Origin: an uncultured Lachnospiraceae bacterium
Lineage (GTDB): Bacteria > Bacillota > Clostridia > Lachnospirales > Lachnospiraceae
Length of the DNA: 14,644 nucleotides
Direction: 5' to 3'
Assembly: GCA_947625995.1 (NCBI GenBank)
Contig: CANQQN010000019.1
Span: 1-14,644 of the forward strand
Below the pieces are notes generated by a model, which was given only the letters and a program-made list of their open reading frames with translations, made no database searches and was not told the DNA's origin. The position numbers and the translations under genes are program-made. Positions 1 through 6,031 of the stretch are shown here, one piece after another (the first letter of the stretch is position 1; each line of letters begins with the position of its first letter).

Positions 1-1
1 A

Positions 2-1123
2 AAAGAGTATGTTTCCGGGACGGGCAGCAGCGGCGCCTCCGACAAAAAGATTCAGGACGCCCATGAGGCCATCCGTCCTACGGATATCGCCCGGACGCCG
101 GCATCTCTGAAGGACTCCCTCACAAGAGACCAGTTCCGCCTGTATCAGCTGATCTGGAAACGGTTTGCCGCAAGTCAGATGAGCGATGCCAGATATGAGA
201 CTATCTCTGTAAAGATCTCCGCCGGAAGCTACCTGTTTACGGTTGCTACCTCAAAGCTTGTTTTTGACGGTTTTAAATCCGTTTATATAGAACCTGACGA
301 AGAAAAGGAATTGAAGATTCCTTTGGGAGATATCAGGAAGGGAACCACATTTATGCTTCAGGATCTGGATGCCAGACAGCATTTTACTCAGCCCCCGGCC
401 CATTATACGGAGGCTGCTCTTGTGCGTGCCCTTGAGGAATTGGGCATCGGACGTCCCAGCACCTATGCGCCCACCATCAGTACGATCATTTCTCGCCGCT
501 ACGTGGCCAAGGAAGGGAAAAACCTTTATGTGACAGAGCTTGGAGAAGCGGTAAATGCCATGATGAAAGAGGCATTTCCTACCATTGTGGATACGGATTT
601 TACCGCGAATATGGAAGCATTGCTGGACAAGGTGGAAGAGGGCAGCGTCAACTGGAAAACAGTGATCGCAAACTTCTATCCGGATCTGGACGAAGCGGTG
701 GATGAGGCGGAGCAGAAGCTTTCCAAAGTTGAGATCGCCGACGAAGTGACAGACATTCCCTGTGAAGAATGTGGCAGGATGATGGTGGTCAAATACGGGC
801 CCCACGGGCGGTTTTTGGCCTGCCCCGGTTTCCCCGAATGCAGGAATACAAAGCCTTATTTTGAAAAGATCGGCGTCAAGTGCCCCAAGTGCGGAAAAGA
901 TGTTGTGATCCGAAAGAGCAAAAAGGGTAGAAAGTATTACGGATGCGAGGACAATCCGGCTTGTGATTTTATGGTATGGCAGCGGCCCTCCGGCCAGATC
1001 TGCCCCAAATGTGGAAATGCACTGCTGATCCGCGGCAATAAACTTGTGTGTAATAACGGACAGTGCGGCTATGTAACCGTGAAAAATGACGAAAATACAG
1101 TAAAAACAGCATCTTTTCATTGA
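2..1123 (+). CDS. topA: DNA topoisomerase I, C-terminal part (5' end outside window)
   Basis: Type IA topoisomerase that relaxes negatively supercoiled DNA by passing strands through a transient 5'-phosphotyrosyl break. The frame is open from base 2, so the gene enters from the left edge; about 373 residues are visible. Near the start is HEAIRPT, a hallmark of the family just after the active-site tyrosine region, so the catalytic tyrosine itself lies upstream of the window. Further on comes GIGRPSTYAPTIS, also typical. The C-terminus carries three Cys4 zinc ribbons, at about bases 761-844, 881-964 and 1001-1068, each CxxC plus a later pair, as in many Firmicute TopA proteins. The internal ATG at 179 is not the start, because conserved topA sequence continues upstream of it in frame. 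The stop overlaps a candidate codY promoter. Identification is very secure. Confidence 0.97.
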   Translation, partial: KEYVSGTGSSGASDKKIQDAHEAIRPTDIARTPASLKDSLTRDQFRLYQLIWKRFAASQMSDARYETISVKISAGSYLFTVATSKLVFDGFKSVYIEPDEEKELKIPLGDIRKGTTFMLQDLDARQHFTQPPAHYTEAALVRALEELGIGRPSTYAPTISTIISRRYVAKEGKNLYVTELGEAVNAMMKEAFPTIVDTDFTANMEALLDKVEEGSVNWKTVIANFYPDLDEAVDEAEQKLSKVEIADEVTDIPCEECGRMMVVKYGPHGRFLACPGFPECRNTKPYFEKIGVKCPKCGKDVVIRKSKKGRKYYGCEDNPACDFMVWQRPSGQICPKCGNALLIRGNKLVCNNGQCGYVTVKNDENTVKTASFH

Positions 1124-1148
1124 TTTTTCCGCGTCTTCATGATACTAT
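1120..1148 (+). promoter_or_regulatory. candidate sigma-A promoter for codY
   Basis: TTGATT at 1120-1125 and TACTAT at 1143-1148 are separated by 17 bases. The -35 overlaps the topA stop codon, and the predicted start of transcription is about 33 bases before the codY start. The -10 is imperfect, so codY could also be read from topA. There is no terminator between the two genes. Confidence 0.4.
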
Positions 1149-1187
1149 TTAAAAAATAAGGAAATACCGCAGAAAAGGGGAAAACAT

Positions 1188-1967
1188 GTGAGTGTTCAAC
1201 TTTTAGATAAGACCAGAAAGATCAATAAACTTTTACACAACAACAATTCCTCGAAGGTTGTGTTTAATGATATCTGCACCGTACTCACGGAGATTCTGGA
1301 TTCCAATGTCCTTGTGATCAGCAAAAAGGGAAAAGTCCTTGGCGTCGGGCTGTGCGCGGACGTGCCGGAGATCACGGAACTGATCGCGGATAAGGTGGGC
1401 GGATTCATTGATACGGCGCTGAATGAACGGCTTCTCGGTATTCTGTCCACAAAAGAAAATGTGAATCTGGAAACCCTTGGCTTTGAGGCCGAGGACGTCA
1501 GCAGGCATCAGGCGATCATTACGCCCATCGATATTGCCGGAGAGCGGCTTGGGACTCTGTTTTTGTACAACCGGGGCAGCCAATATACCATCGACGATAT
1601 CATTCTCAGCGAGTATGCCACCACTGTGGTGGGGCTGGAGATGATGCGCTCTGTCAATGAAGAAAATGCGGAGGAAGCGAGAAAAGTCCATATCGTTAAG
1701 TCCGCCATCAGCACGTTGTCTTTTTCGGAACTGGAAGCCATTATCCATATATTCGACGAGCTAAACGGCAACGAAGGGATTCTGGTAGCCAGCAAGATTG
1801 CGGACAGGGTAGGCATCACCAGATCGGTGATCGTCAATGCGCTGCGCAAATTTGAGAGCGCCGGCGTGATTGAGTCCCGCTCGTCGGGGATGAAGGGTAC
1901 TTATATCCGGGTGCTCAATGATGTGGTTTTTGACGAATTGAAGGAGATCAAGAAAAAATCAAGATAA
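1188..1967 (+). CDS. codY: GTP- and branched-chain-amino-acid-sensing global repressor CodY
   Basis: CodY is the cytoplasmic repressor of stationary-phase and nutrient-limitation genes in Firmicutes. It binds AATTTTCWGAAAATT-type sites when GTP and isoleucine/leucine/valine are plentiful. The 259-residue product has the normal family length. Residues 1-155 form the GAF ligand-binding domain, starting with the typical MSVQLLDKTRKINKLL. Residues about 200-245 form the winged helix-turn-helix with the near-invariant IADRVGITRSVIVNALRKF, SAGVIESRS and GMKGTYI. The start is GTG at 1188, preceded by AAAAGGGG at 1173-1180. The only nearby ATG (1186) reads ATG-TGA and cannot encode the protein. A terminator follows immediately. 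In B. subtilis codY is followed by the fla/che operon; here that operon is absent. Identification is certain. Confidence 0.97.
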   Translation: MSVQLLDKTRKINKLLHNNNSSKVVFNDICTVLTEILDSNVLVISKKGKVLGVGLCADVPEITELIADKVGGFIDTALNERLLGILSTKENVNLETLGFEAEDVSRHQAIITPIDIAGERLGTLFLYNRGSQYTIDDIILSEYATTVVGLEMMRSVNEENAEEARKVHIVKSAISTLSFSELEAIIHIFDELNGNEGILVASKIADRVGITRSVIVNALRKFESAGVIESRSSGMKGTYIRVLNDVVFDELKEIKKKSR

Positions 1968-1974
1968 AGACCGT

Positions 1975-2014
1975 GGAGCTGTCGCAGCGCAATGTGATAG
2001 CTCCTCTTTTCTTT
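1975..2014 (+). terminator. intrinsic terminator after codY
   Basis: A 12-bp stem pairs 1975-1986 with 1993-2004, including two G-U pairs, around a six-base loop. It is followed by a pyrimidine tract TCTTTTCTTT. The tract is broken by two C residues, so termination may be partial. The next gene begins 30 bases on with no visible promoter of its own, and so probably depends on read-through. Confidence 0.75.
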
Positions 2015-2043
2015 AAAATACAAAACGGCAGGGGTGGTACAGG

Positions 2044-2649
2044 ATGTTGAAAAGTATGATCATGCAAGGTGGAAACGCGTATTTTGACGGTATGGAATGC
2101 AGGGTGCTGGAGGTGTTGAACGACAGCCGGGTACGTCTGTCAATGCCGGTGCTGGACGGCCGGCTTCAGGTATTGCCCTTATTCATGCAGGGAATCTGCC
2201 GGTTTGAAACGCCGCAGGGGATCTACTATGCAAAAGCAGAGGTCCTTGAGCGCTATAAAAGCGAGAACAGGTATGTTATGGAGATGGAACTGAAGGACGG
2301 ACTCTACCATACAGATGTGGAGGAAGAGCCGGTTTTGTTCTGCAATGAAGAAGTTTTGTTTTCCTTCGGGAGCCGGACGAAATATCACGTGGAGATCATT
2401 GTCACGGCGCTGGCCTCCGGGGAACTGACTTTCTGCGTTGCAGAAGGACAGGCTCTGCCGGAGGAACAACTGGAGGCAGCGCAGGAGACGGGAGAGGTCA
2501 CCATGCGGCAAATGCGACTCCTAGGAAGGGTTACAGAAGTGGAAACCATTCATAACAGGCAGGTTTACCATTTTTCTTTTGAAGGGATGCCCATTGAAAC
2601 TCGGAAGAAATTAACAGAATTTATTCTTTTGGGTGGTAATATGTTGTGA
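2044..2649 (+). CDS. degenerate PilZ/YcgR-like protein (flagellar brake family remnant)
   Basis: A 201-residue soluble protein with no signal peptide or membrane segment. Residues about 28-70 (NDSRVRLSMPVLDGRLQVLP onward, then a beta-rich stretch ending YYAKAEVLE) resemble the N-terminal domain of YcgR/YpfA flagellar brake proteins. The end, YHFSFEGMPIETRKKLTEFI at about 175-194, resembles the closing strand and helix of a PilZ domain. The c-di-GMP signature RxxxR...D/NxSxxG is not present: where it should lie there is only SRTKYHVEI (residues 110-118), and no DxSxxG follows. If it is a PilZ protein it has probably lost c-di-GMP binding. The start at 2044 has AGGGGTGG at 2030-2037. The gene sits between the codY terminator and a SwrB-like gene, where flagellar genes lie in motile relatives. 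Family assignment is by eye and moderate; function unknown. Confidence 0.55.
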   Translation: MLKSMIMQGGNAYFDGMECRVLEVLNDSRVRLSMPVLDGRLQVLPLFMQGICRFETPQGIYYAKAEVLERYKSENRYVMEMELKDGLYHTDVEEEPVLFCNEEVLFSFGSRTKYHVEIIVTALASGELTFCVAEGQALPEEQLEAAQETGEVTMRQMRLLGRVTEVETIHNRQVYHFSFEGMPIETRKKLTEFILLGGNML

Positions 2650-2685
2650 TTTAATAAAAAATATGTTAAAAATTGATAAAAGTAC

Positions 2686-2739
2686 TTGTCAGAACTTTTT
2701 TTTGTGTTATAATTTTGAATACTAGGCAAAAAATGCCAG
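2686..2739 (+). promoter_or_regulatory. sigma-A promoter and 5' hairpin upstream of the SwrB-like gene
   Basis: TTGTCA at 2686-2691 and a perfect TATAAT at 2708-2713, spaced by 16 bases, with a TGn extended -10 (2705-2707). Transcription should start near 2720. Directly there, 2721-2739 can fold as ACTaGGCA/TGCCAGT around five A residues, putting a small hairpin at the 5' end of the mRNA. The SwrB-like and YceG-like genes therefore have their own promoter. Confidence 0.75.
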
Positions 2740-2782
2740 TTTACATAATTTGTGCGTGGTCTTTTTCACAAAGGGGGCAGTT

Positions 2783-4150
2783 ATGGAACTGTTACAGATT
2801 GTGCTGATCGTAATAGGGGTTGTCATTGTGGCGGCAAGTTTTGTGCTTTCCGGCAAGCTATTTGACAGCGAGGAAGAGAAGGATTTAGAGGCTCATAAGG
2901 AAGAATTAAGGGCGGAGATGGATCGGGTGTTTGATAAGCACGCGGAACAAGCCCAGCTTAAAGTTGACGAGGCGGTCAACGCTACCTGGCAGGCATATGT
3001 CGAGGAGGCAAAACGGGAGATCGCTGTTACGGTAAACGAAGCGAAAGAATATATGGAGGCGCTTACCCGGCAGACGCAGGAAAAGTTGGAGGCATGCGTA
3101 AAGCAGGCCCAAGAGGACGCGGGCGCTATTTCCGAAGAAAACAAGATGGCCATGGAAAAAATGGCCGCCGCCCAGCAGGAGAAGCTTCAGGCATGCTCAG
3201 ACAGTGTGATCAAGGAGATTAATAATCATCACAATGAAGTGACGTTCCTGTATTCCATGATCAACAACAAGCAGGAAGAGATCAAGGAAGAAGCAAAGAT
3301 CGTCGCGCAGGTGCGCGAGGAGGCTAAGGAGCTGGCAGCGGAGGTAGAGCTTGTAAAGATGCAGGCAAACGCCATGACGCAGACAGCCGGCGACGTGCGG
3401 GAAACATTCATCAACCGGATCAAAGAGGATATCAAGCAGGAACTGTCAGTTCAGGACGAGATAAGCTTTGCGGAGGAAGAACCTGCATATGAGCCCACAA
3501 AGCAGATTGACAGCGCTGAGATCAAGGAAGCACTGCATCATATGGAACAGCAGGAACCGGAGGCGTCTGTGGAAGAGGAAGCGGAGGTCATGGTCGCCGA
3601 TGTGGAGCCTGTGGAAGATATTTCCGTGAAAACAGTGAAAGCGGCGGTTGAGGAAGTCCTTACGGCAGGGGCGTCTGTGGAGGAGGCACCAAAGCCGGCG
3701 GCACAAGAAACCGAAGAACCAAAGCCAGCGGCACAAGAAATCGAAGAACCGGAACCAGCGGAATCTGTGGATATAAAAGTACAGGAGTCTGAGGTCGCCG
3801 GGGGAAAGGAACAAACCAATGATGCGGCTTCCCGGGAGGATGCGCCCAAGGCGCCGGATCTGGCGGAAGCGGAAGCTGCGGCGTCTGTGGCGGCGCCGCC
3901 AAAAGACGCATCTGCCCCAAAAGAAAAAAAGATCCCCGATGACGTTGTGCTGGAGGACGCACCCAATAAAATGCTGAAGGTGGTGCGGGAAAGCGGCACG
4001 GTATCTACGGACGCAGACGTGGAAACGCGCATGAAAGTGTTGGCAATGTATGACCAGGGATATGCAAGTATGGACATCGCCGAAGAATTAAAGCTTGGCA
4101 TTGGCGAAGTCAGGATGATTGTAGATCTGTATAGCAGGAGAGAGCGATGA
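2783..4150 (+). CDS. SwrB-like single-pass membrane protein with long coiled coil and C-terminal helix-turn-helix
   Basis: A 455-residue protein from the ATG at 2783, which has AAGGGGG at 2771-2777; a TTG at 2750 would add 11 residues but lacks such a site. Residues about 3-24 are one hydrophobic helix. Residues 30-230 are Glu/Lys/Ala-rich with a heptad-like pattern, a probable cytoplasmic coiled coil. Residues about 240-400 are an acidic Pro/Ala/Glu low-complexity linker. The last 43 residues (ETRMKVLAMYDQGYASMDIA, then EELKLGIGEVRMIVDLY) form a small helix-turn-helix. This TM/coil/HTH plan, and the position in the codY-fla/che-swrB order, match B. subtilis SwrB, which promotes assembly of the flagellar export basal body; SwrB is much shorter (about 170 residues). 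The gene overlaps the next one by ATGA. Without flagellar genes nearby its present role is unknown. Confidence 0.6.
   Translation: MELLQIVLIVIGVVIVAASFVLSGKLFDSEEEKDLEAHKEELRAEMDRVFDKHAEQAQLKVDEAVNATWQAYVEEAKREIAVTVNEAKEYMEALTRQTQEKLEACVKQAQEDAGAISEENKMAMEKMAAAQQEKLQACSDSVIKEINNHHNEVTFLYSMINNKQEEIKEEAKIVAQVREEAKELAAEVELVKMQANAMTQTAGDVRETFINRIKEDIKQELSVQDEISFAEEEPAYEPTKQIDSAEIKEALHHMEQQEPEASVEEEAEVMVADVEPVEDISVKTVKAAVEEVLTAGASVEEAPKPAAQETEEPKPAAQEIEEPEPAESVDIKVQESEVAGGKEQTNDAASREDAPKAPDLAEAEAAASVAAPPKDASAPKEKKIPDDVVLEDAPNKMLKVVRESGTVSTDADVETRMKVLAMYDQGYASMDIAEELKLGIGEVRMIVDLYSRRER
3691..3750 (+). repeat. two tandem 30-bp repeats in the SwrB-like gene
   Basis: Units 3691-3720 and 3721-3750 differ at only two bases and encode KPAAQETEEP and KPAAQEIEEP; a partial third unit (EPAESV) follows. 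The 10-codon period keeps the frame. The near identity suggests a recent slippage duplication in the acidic linker. Confidence 0.9.
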
Positions 4151-4857
4151 AATCAAAATATTTTATCAGAGGCTTTGGCGTAGGCGTTTTGATCACGGCG
4201 ATCATAGTGGCGGGGTTTTCCATGGTGAAGACAACGGTGCAAAAACAACCGTCTGACGGCGCGGATAAAACAGTCGTTGCCTCTGCACAACCAACAGATC
4301 CGGCAAACGATTCCACGGCGGCGCCCGTGGAAAGCGAGGCCGCCGGGACAGCAGCCCCCACATCTAAGCCGGCTGTATCTGAAAAGCCGGGAGAGACGGC
4401 GGCGCCGGCCTCCACGGAGAAACCTAATACAGACAACGGCACTTCAACAGCGGCGCCGGCCTCCGGAGAGACGCCTCAGACAGGCGGAAACGGTACAGAG
4501 ACATCCAATACAGATCGCGGCGGTGCAACAGCGGCATCGGCCTCTGGAGAGACATCCAAGGCGGGAAACGGTGGTTCAACAACGGCCACCTCACAGCAGC
4601 CTGCCGCCGGTTCGGCTCAGAGCGGGCAGTCCTCAGAGGCTGACAAAAAAGTTACTCTGGAGATCCCAAGAGGCGCGGATTCTTACACGGTGGCTTCCAG
4701 ATTGGAGGAGGCAGGCGTGATCAGCAGCGCCAGAGAGTTTGACGATTACCTTGTGGAGCGCGGATATTCCGAACGTTTGGTACAGGGATCCTTTGAGATT
4801 TCTGTTGCTGATTCTTATGACCAGATCGCAAAGAAAATTACCGGACGCACAAAATAA
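4147..4857 (+). CDS. membrane-anchored protein with C-terminal YceG/MltG N-subdomain (LysM-like), no catalytic domain
   Basis: A 236-residue protein. Residues 8-27 are a single membrane segment after a short basic N-terminus, so the rest is probably extracytoplasmic. Residues about 35-166 are low complexity (Thr, Ala, Ser, Pro, Gly, Glu) with imperfect repeats. Residues 169-236 (EIPRGADSYTVASRLEEAGV, then ISSAREFDDYL, and LVQGSFEISVADSYDQIAKK) match the LysM-like N-terminal subdomain of YceG/MltG endolytic transglycosylases. The catalytic domain, with its glutamate, is missing altogether, so it should not cut glycan but may bind or sit in the cell wall. The start overlaps the stop of the SwrB-like gene (ATGA), so the two are co-translated. 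No terminator is seen before the rplM promoter four bases downstream. Confidence 0.65.
   Translation: MKSKYFIRGFGVGVLITAIIVAGFSMVKTTVQKQPSDGADKTVVASAQPTDPANDSTAAPVESEAAGTAAPTSKPAVSEKPGETAAPASTEKPNTDNGTSTAAPASGETPQTGGNGTETSNTDRGGATAASASGETSKAGNGGSTTATSQQPAAGSAQSGQSSEADKKVTLEIPRGADSYTVASRLEEAGVISSAREFDDYLVERGYSERLVQGSFEISVADSYDQIAKKITGRTK
4393..4600 (+). repeat. degenerate repeats encoding a Thr/Ala/Ser/Gly-rich spacer
   Basis: A core encoding TAAPAS(G/T)E recurs near 4398, 4449 and 4530. The last two copies are 81 bases (27 codons) apart and share most of a 29-base block (4444-4472 against 4524-4553); the first is 51 bases earlier. All spacings are multiples of three. The repeats lie in the extracytoplasmic spacer of the YceG-like protein. 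Confidence 0.7.
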
Positions 4858-4860
4858 AGC

Positions 4861-4889
4861 TTGACACGCAAGGAACAGTGTAATATAAT
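4861..4889 (+). promoter_or_regulatory. consensus sigma-A promoter of rplM-rpsI
   Basis: TTGACA at 4861-4866 and TATAAT at 4884-4889 with the ideal 17-base spacer. The -35 begins four bases after the preceding stop codon. Transcription should start at about 4896, leaving a leader of about 115 bases before rplM. Confidence 0.92.
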
Positions 4890-4895
4890 CAAACA

Positions 4896-5010
4896 GATTG
4901 CAGAGAGGATTGGTATCTGTTGGCTCTACGTTCTGCCATAGCCCCGGAAGGATGTGGGCGCCAAAGGTATTGAAACTATAGAATCAACCATTTTAGCAGG
5001 AGGTTAACCA
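4896..5010 (+). ncRNA. structured rplM leader, candidate L13-type autoregulatory element
   Basis: The long untranslated leader contains pairable arms. TTGGC (4920-4924) can pair with GCCAA (4960-4964), enclosing a GCCC/GGGC hairpin (4941-4944 with 4956-4959). Alternatively GGC-TA can pair with TA-GCC (4922-4928 with 4939-4943), which excludes the first arrangement. Ribosomal protein L13 leaders are known upstream of rplM-rpsI in low-GC Gram-positives; I infer membership from position and foldability only. AGGAGGT at 4998-5004 is the ribosome binding site. Confidence 0.5.
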
Positions 5011-5439
5011 ATGAAAAGTTTTATGGCAAGTCCCGCAACCATCGACAGAAAATGGTATGTTGTTGATGCAGAAGGCTGCACGTTGGGACGTTTGGCTTCA
5101 GAAGTCGCGAGTGTACTGAGAGGCAAGAAGAAGCCTATTTTTACACCCCATATCGATACAGGTGACTATGTGATCGTTATCAACGCAGAAAAGGTGAAGG
5201 TCACGGGCAAGAAATTAGAGCAGAAGATTTACTATCATCATTCCGAATATGTGGGCGGCATGAAAGAGACCACATTGAAGGAAATGTTGGCAAAGAAGCC
5301 TGAAAGGGTCGTTGAGCTTGCGGTAAAGGGAATGCTTCCCAAGGGACCGCTCGGAAGAGAAATGTACAGAAAGTTATTTGTATATGCAGGTCCGGAACAC
5401 AAGCACGAGGCACAGAAGCCCGAAGCGCTGACATTTTAA
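5011..5439 (+). CDS. rplM: 50S ribosomal protein L13
   Basis: Early-assembling protein of the large ribosomal subunit. The 142-residue length is standard. Recognisable family sequence includes KWYVVDAEGCTLGRLAS near the N-terminus, RGKKKPIFTPHIDTGDYV, and KGMLPKGPLGREMYRKLFVY near the C-terminus. The start at 5011 follows AGGAGGT at 4998-5004. It is paired with rpsI 25 bases downstream, the usual bacterial rplM-rpsI operon, and is transcribed from the consensus promoter at 4861-4889 through a structured leader that may allow feedback control by L13. Confidence 0.98.
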   Translation: MKSFMASPATIDRKWYVVDAEGCTLGRLASEVASVLRGKKKPIFTPHIDTGDYVIVINAEKVKVTGKKLEQKIYYHHSEYVGGMKETTLKEMLAKKPERVVELAVKGMLPKGPLGREMYRKLFVYAGPEHKHEAQKPEALTF

Positions 5440-5464
5440 GTAGGAATGAAAGGAGATACAGACA

Positions 5465-5851
5465 ATGGCTCAGTCATATGGAACAGGTAGAAGAAAGAAA
5501 TCCATCGCCAGAGTATATTTGGCGCCCGGAACAGGGAAAATTACCATCAACAAAAGAGATATTGACGATTATTTTGGACTTGAGACTTTGAAGGTGATCG
5601 TACGTCAGCCTTTGGTTGCTACCGATACCCTTGGAAAGTATGATGTGAAGGTAAATGTACACGGCGGCGGCTATACAGGTCAGGCCGGCGCGGTGAGACA
5701 TGGTATCGCAAGGGCACTGCTTCATGAGGATGATGAATTCCGTCCGATCCTGAAGAAAGCAGGCTATCTCACCAGAGATCCGAGAATGAAAGAACGTAAG
5801 AAGTACGGCCTCAAAGCCGCCCGTCGCGCTCCCCAGTTCTCCAAGAGATGA
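5465..5851 (+). CDS. rpsI: 30S ribosomal protein S9
   Basis: Small-subunit protein whose C-terminal tail reaches toward the P-site tRNA. The 128-residue product has the expected YGTGRRKKSIARVYLAPGTG start, the GGGYTGQAGAVRHGIARAL core and the invariant basic tail ending QFSKR. GGAG at 5452-5455, 9 bases before the ATG, is the likely ribosome binding site. It is the second gene of the rplM-rpsI operon and is followed by a strong terminator. Confidence 0.98.
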   Translation: MAQSYGTGRRKKSIARVYLAPGTGKITINKRDIDDYFGLETLKVIVRQPLVATDTLGKYDVKVNVHGGGYTGQAGAVRHGIARALLHEDDEFRPILKKAGYLTRDPRMKERKKYGLKAARRAPQFSKR

Positions 5852-5870
5852 TTGTTTACACAGGAATGTC

Positions 5871-5906
5871 AAAACCCCGAAGCTGTACGGCTTGCGGGGT
5901 TTTTTG
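5871..5906 (+). terminator. intrinsic terminator of the rplM-rpsI operon
   Basis: AAAACCCCGAAGC pairs with GCTTgCGGGGTTTT, with one bulged G, around a short loop, followed by a run of T. It lies 20 bases after the rpsI stop. Confidence 0.92.
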
Positions 5907-5960
5907 TGCCTAAGATCCGAGATTTCCAATGCCCTGCTTCCTGACTGCCGGGACTCTGCA

Positions 5961-5989
5961 TTGACAAAACGAATGTCGTGCCGTATACT
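5961..5989 (+). promoter_or_regulatory. sigma-A promoter for the aldolase/bceRS operon
   Basis: TTGACA at 5961-5966 and TATACT at 5984-5989, spaced by 17 bases. It is the only clear promoter before the next terminator at 9055, so it may drive the aldolase, the small membrane protein, the response regulator and the kinase together. Confidence 0.85.
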
Positions 5990-6031
5990 GTTTTATATTG
6001 ATTTAAAGTGATAAACTGAGGAGAATGCAAA

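Noticed and set aside
179..181. ATG at 179 as a gene start
   Set aside because: Conserved topA sequence (HEAIRPT and beyond) continues upstream in the same frame to the window edge, so this is an internal methionine.
251..1120. 289-codon open frame on the minus strand
   Set aside because: Lies wholly opposite topA, whose family motifs and zinc ribbons are clear. The antisense product shows no recognisable domain.
2711..2725. AATTTTGAATACTAG as a CodY box at the SwrB-like promoter
   Set aside because: Only the left half matches the consensus, with too many mismatches in the right half.
3538..4101. Minus-strand open frames rich in Ser and Pro opposite the SwrB-like gene
   Set aside because: They arise from the repetitive Glu/Ala/Pro codons of the sense gene; no start signals.
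4393..4600. Repeats considered as a CRISPR or mobile-element signal
   Set aside because: The repeats are imperfect, in-frame multiples of three and encode a low-complexity protein spacer; there are no regular spacers or inverted ends.
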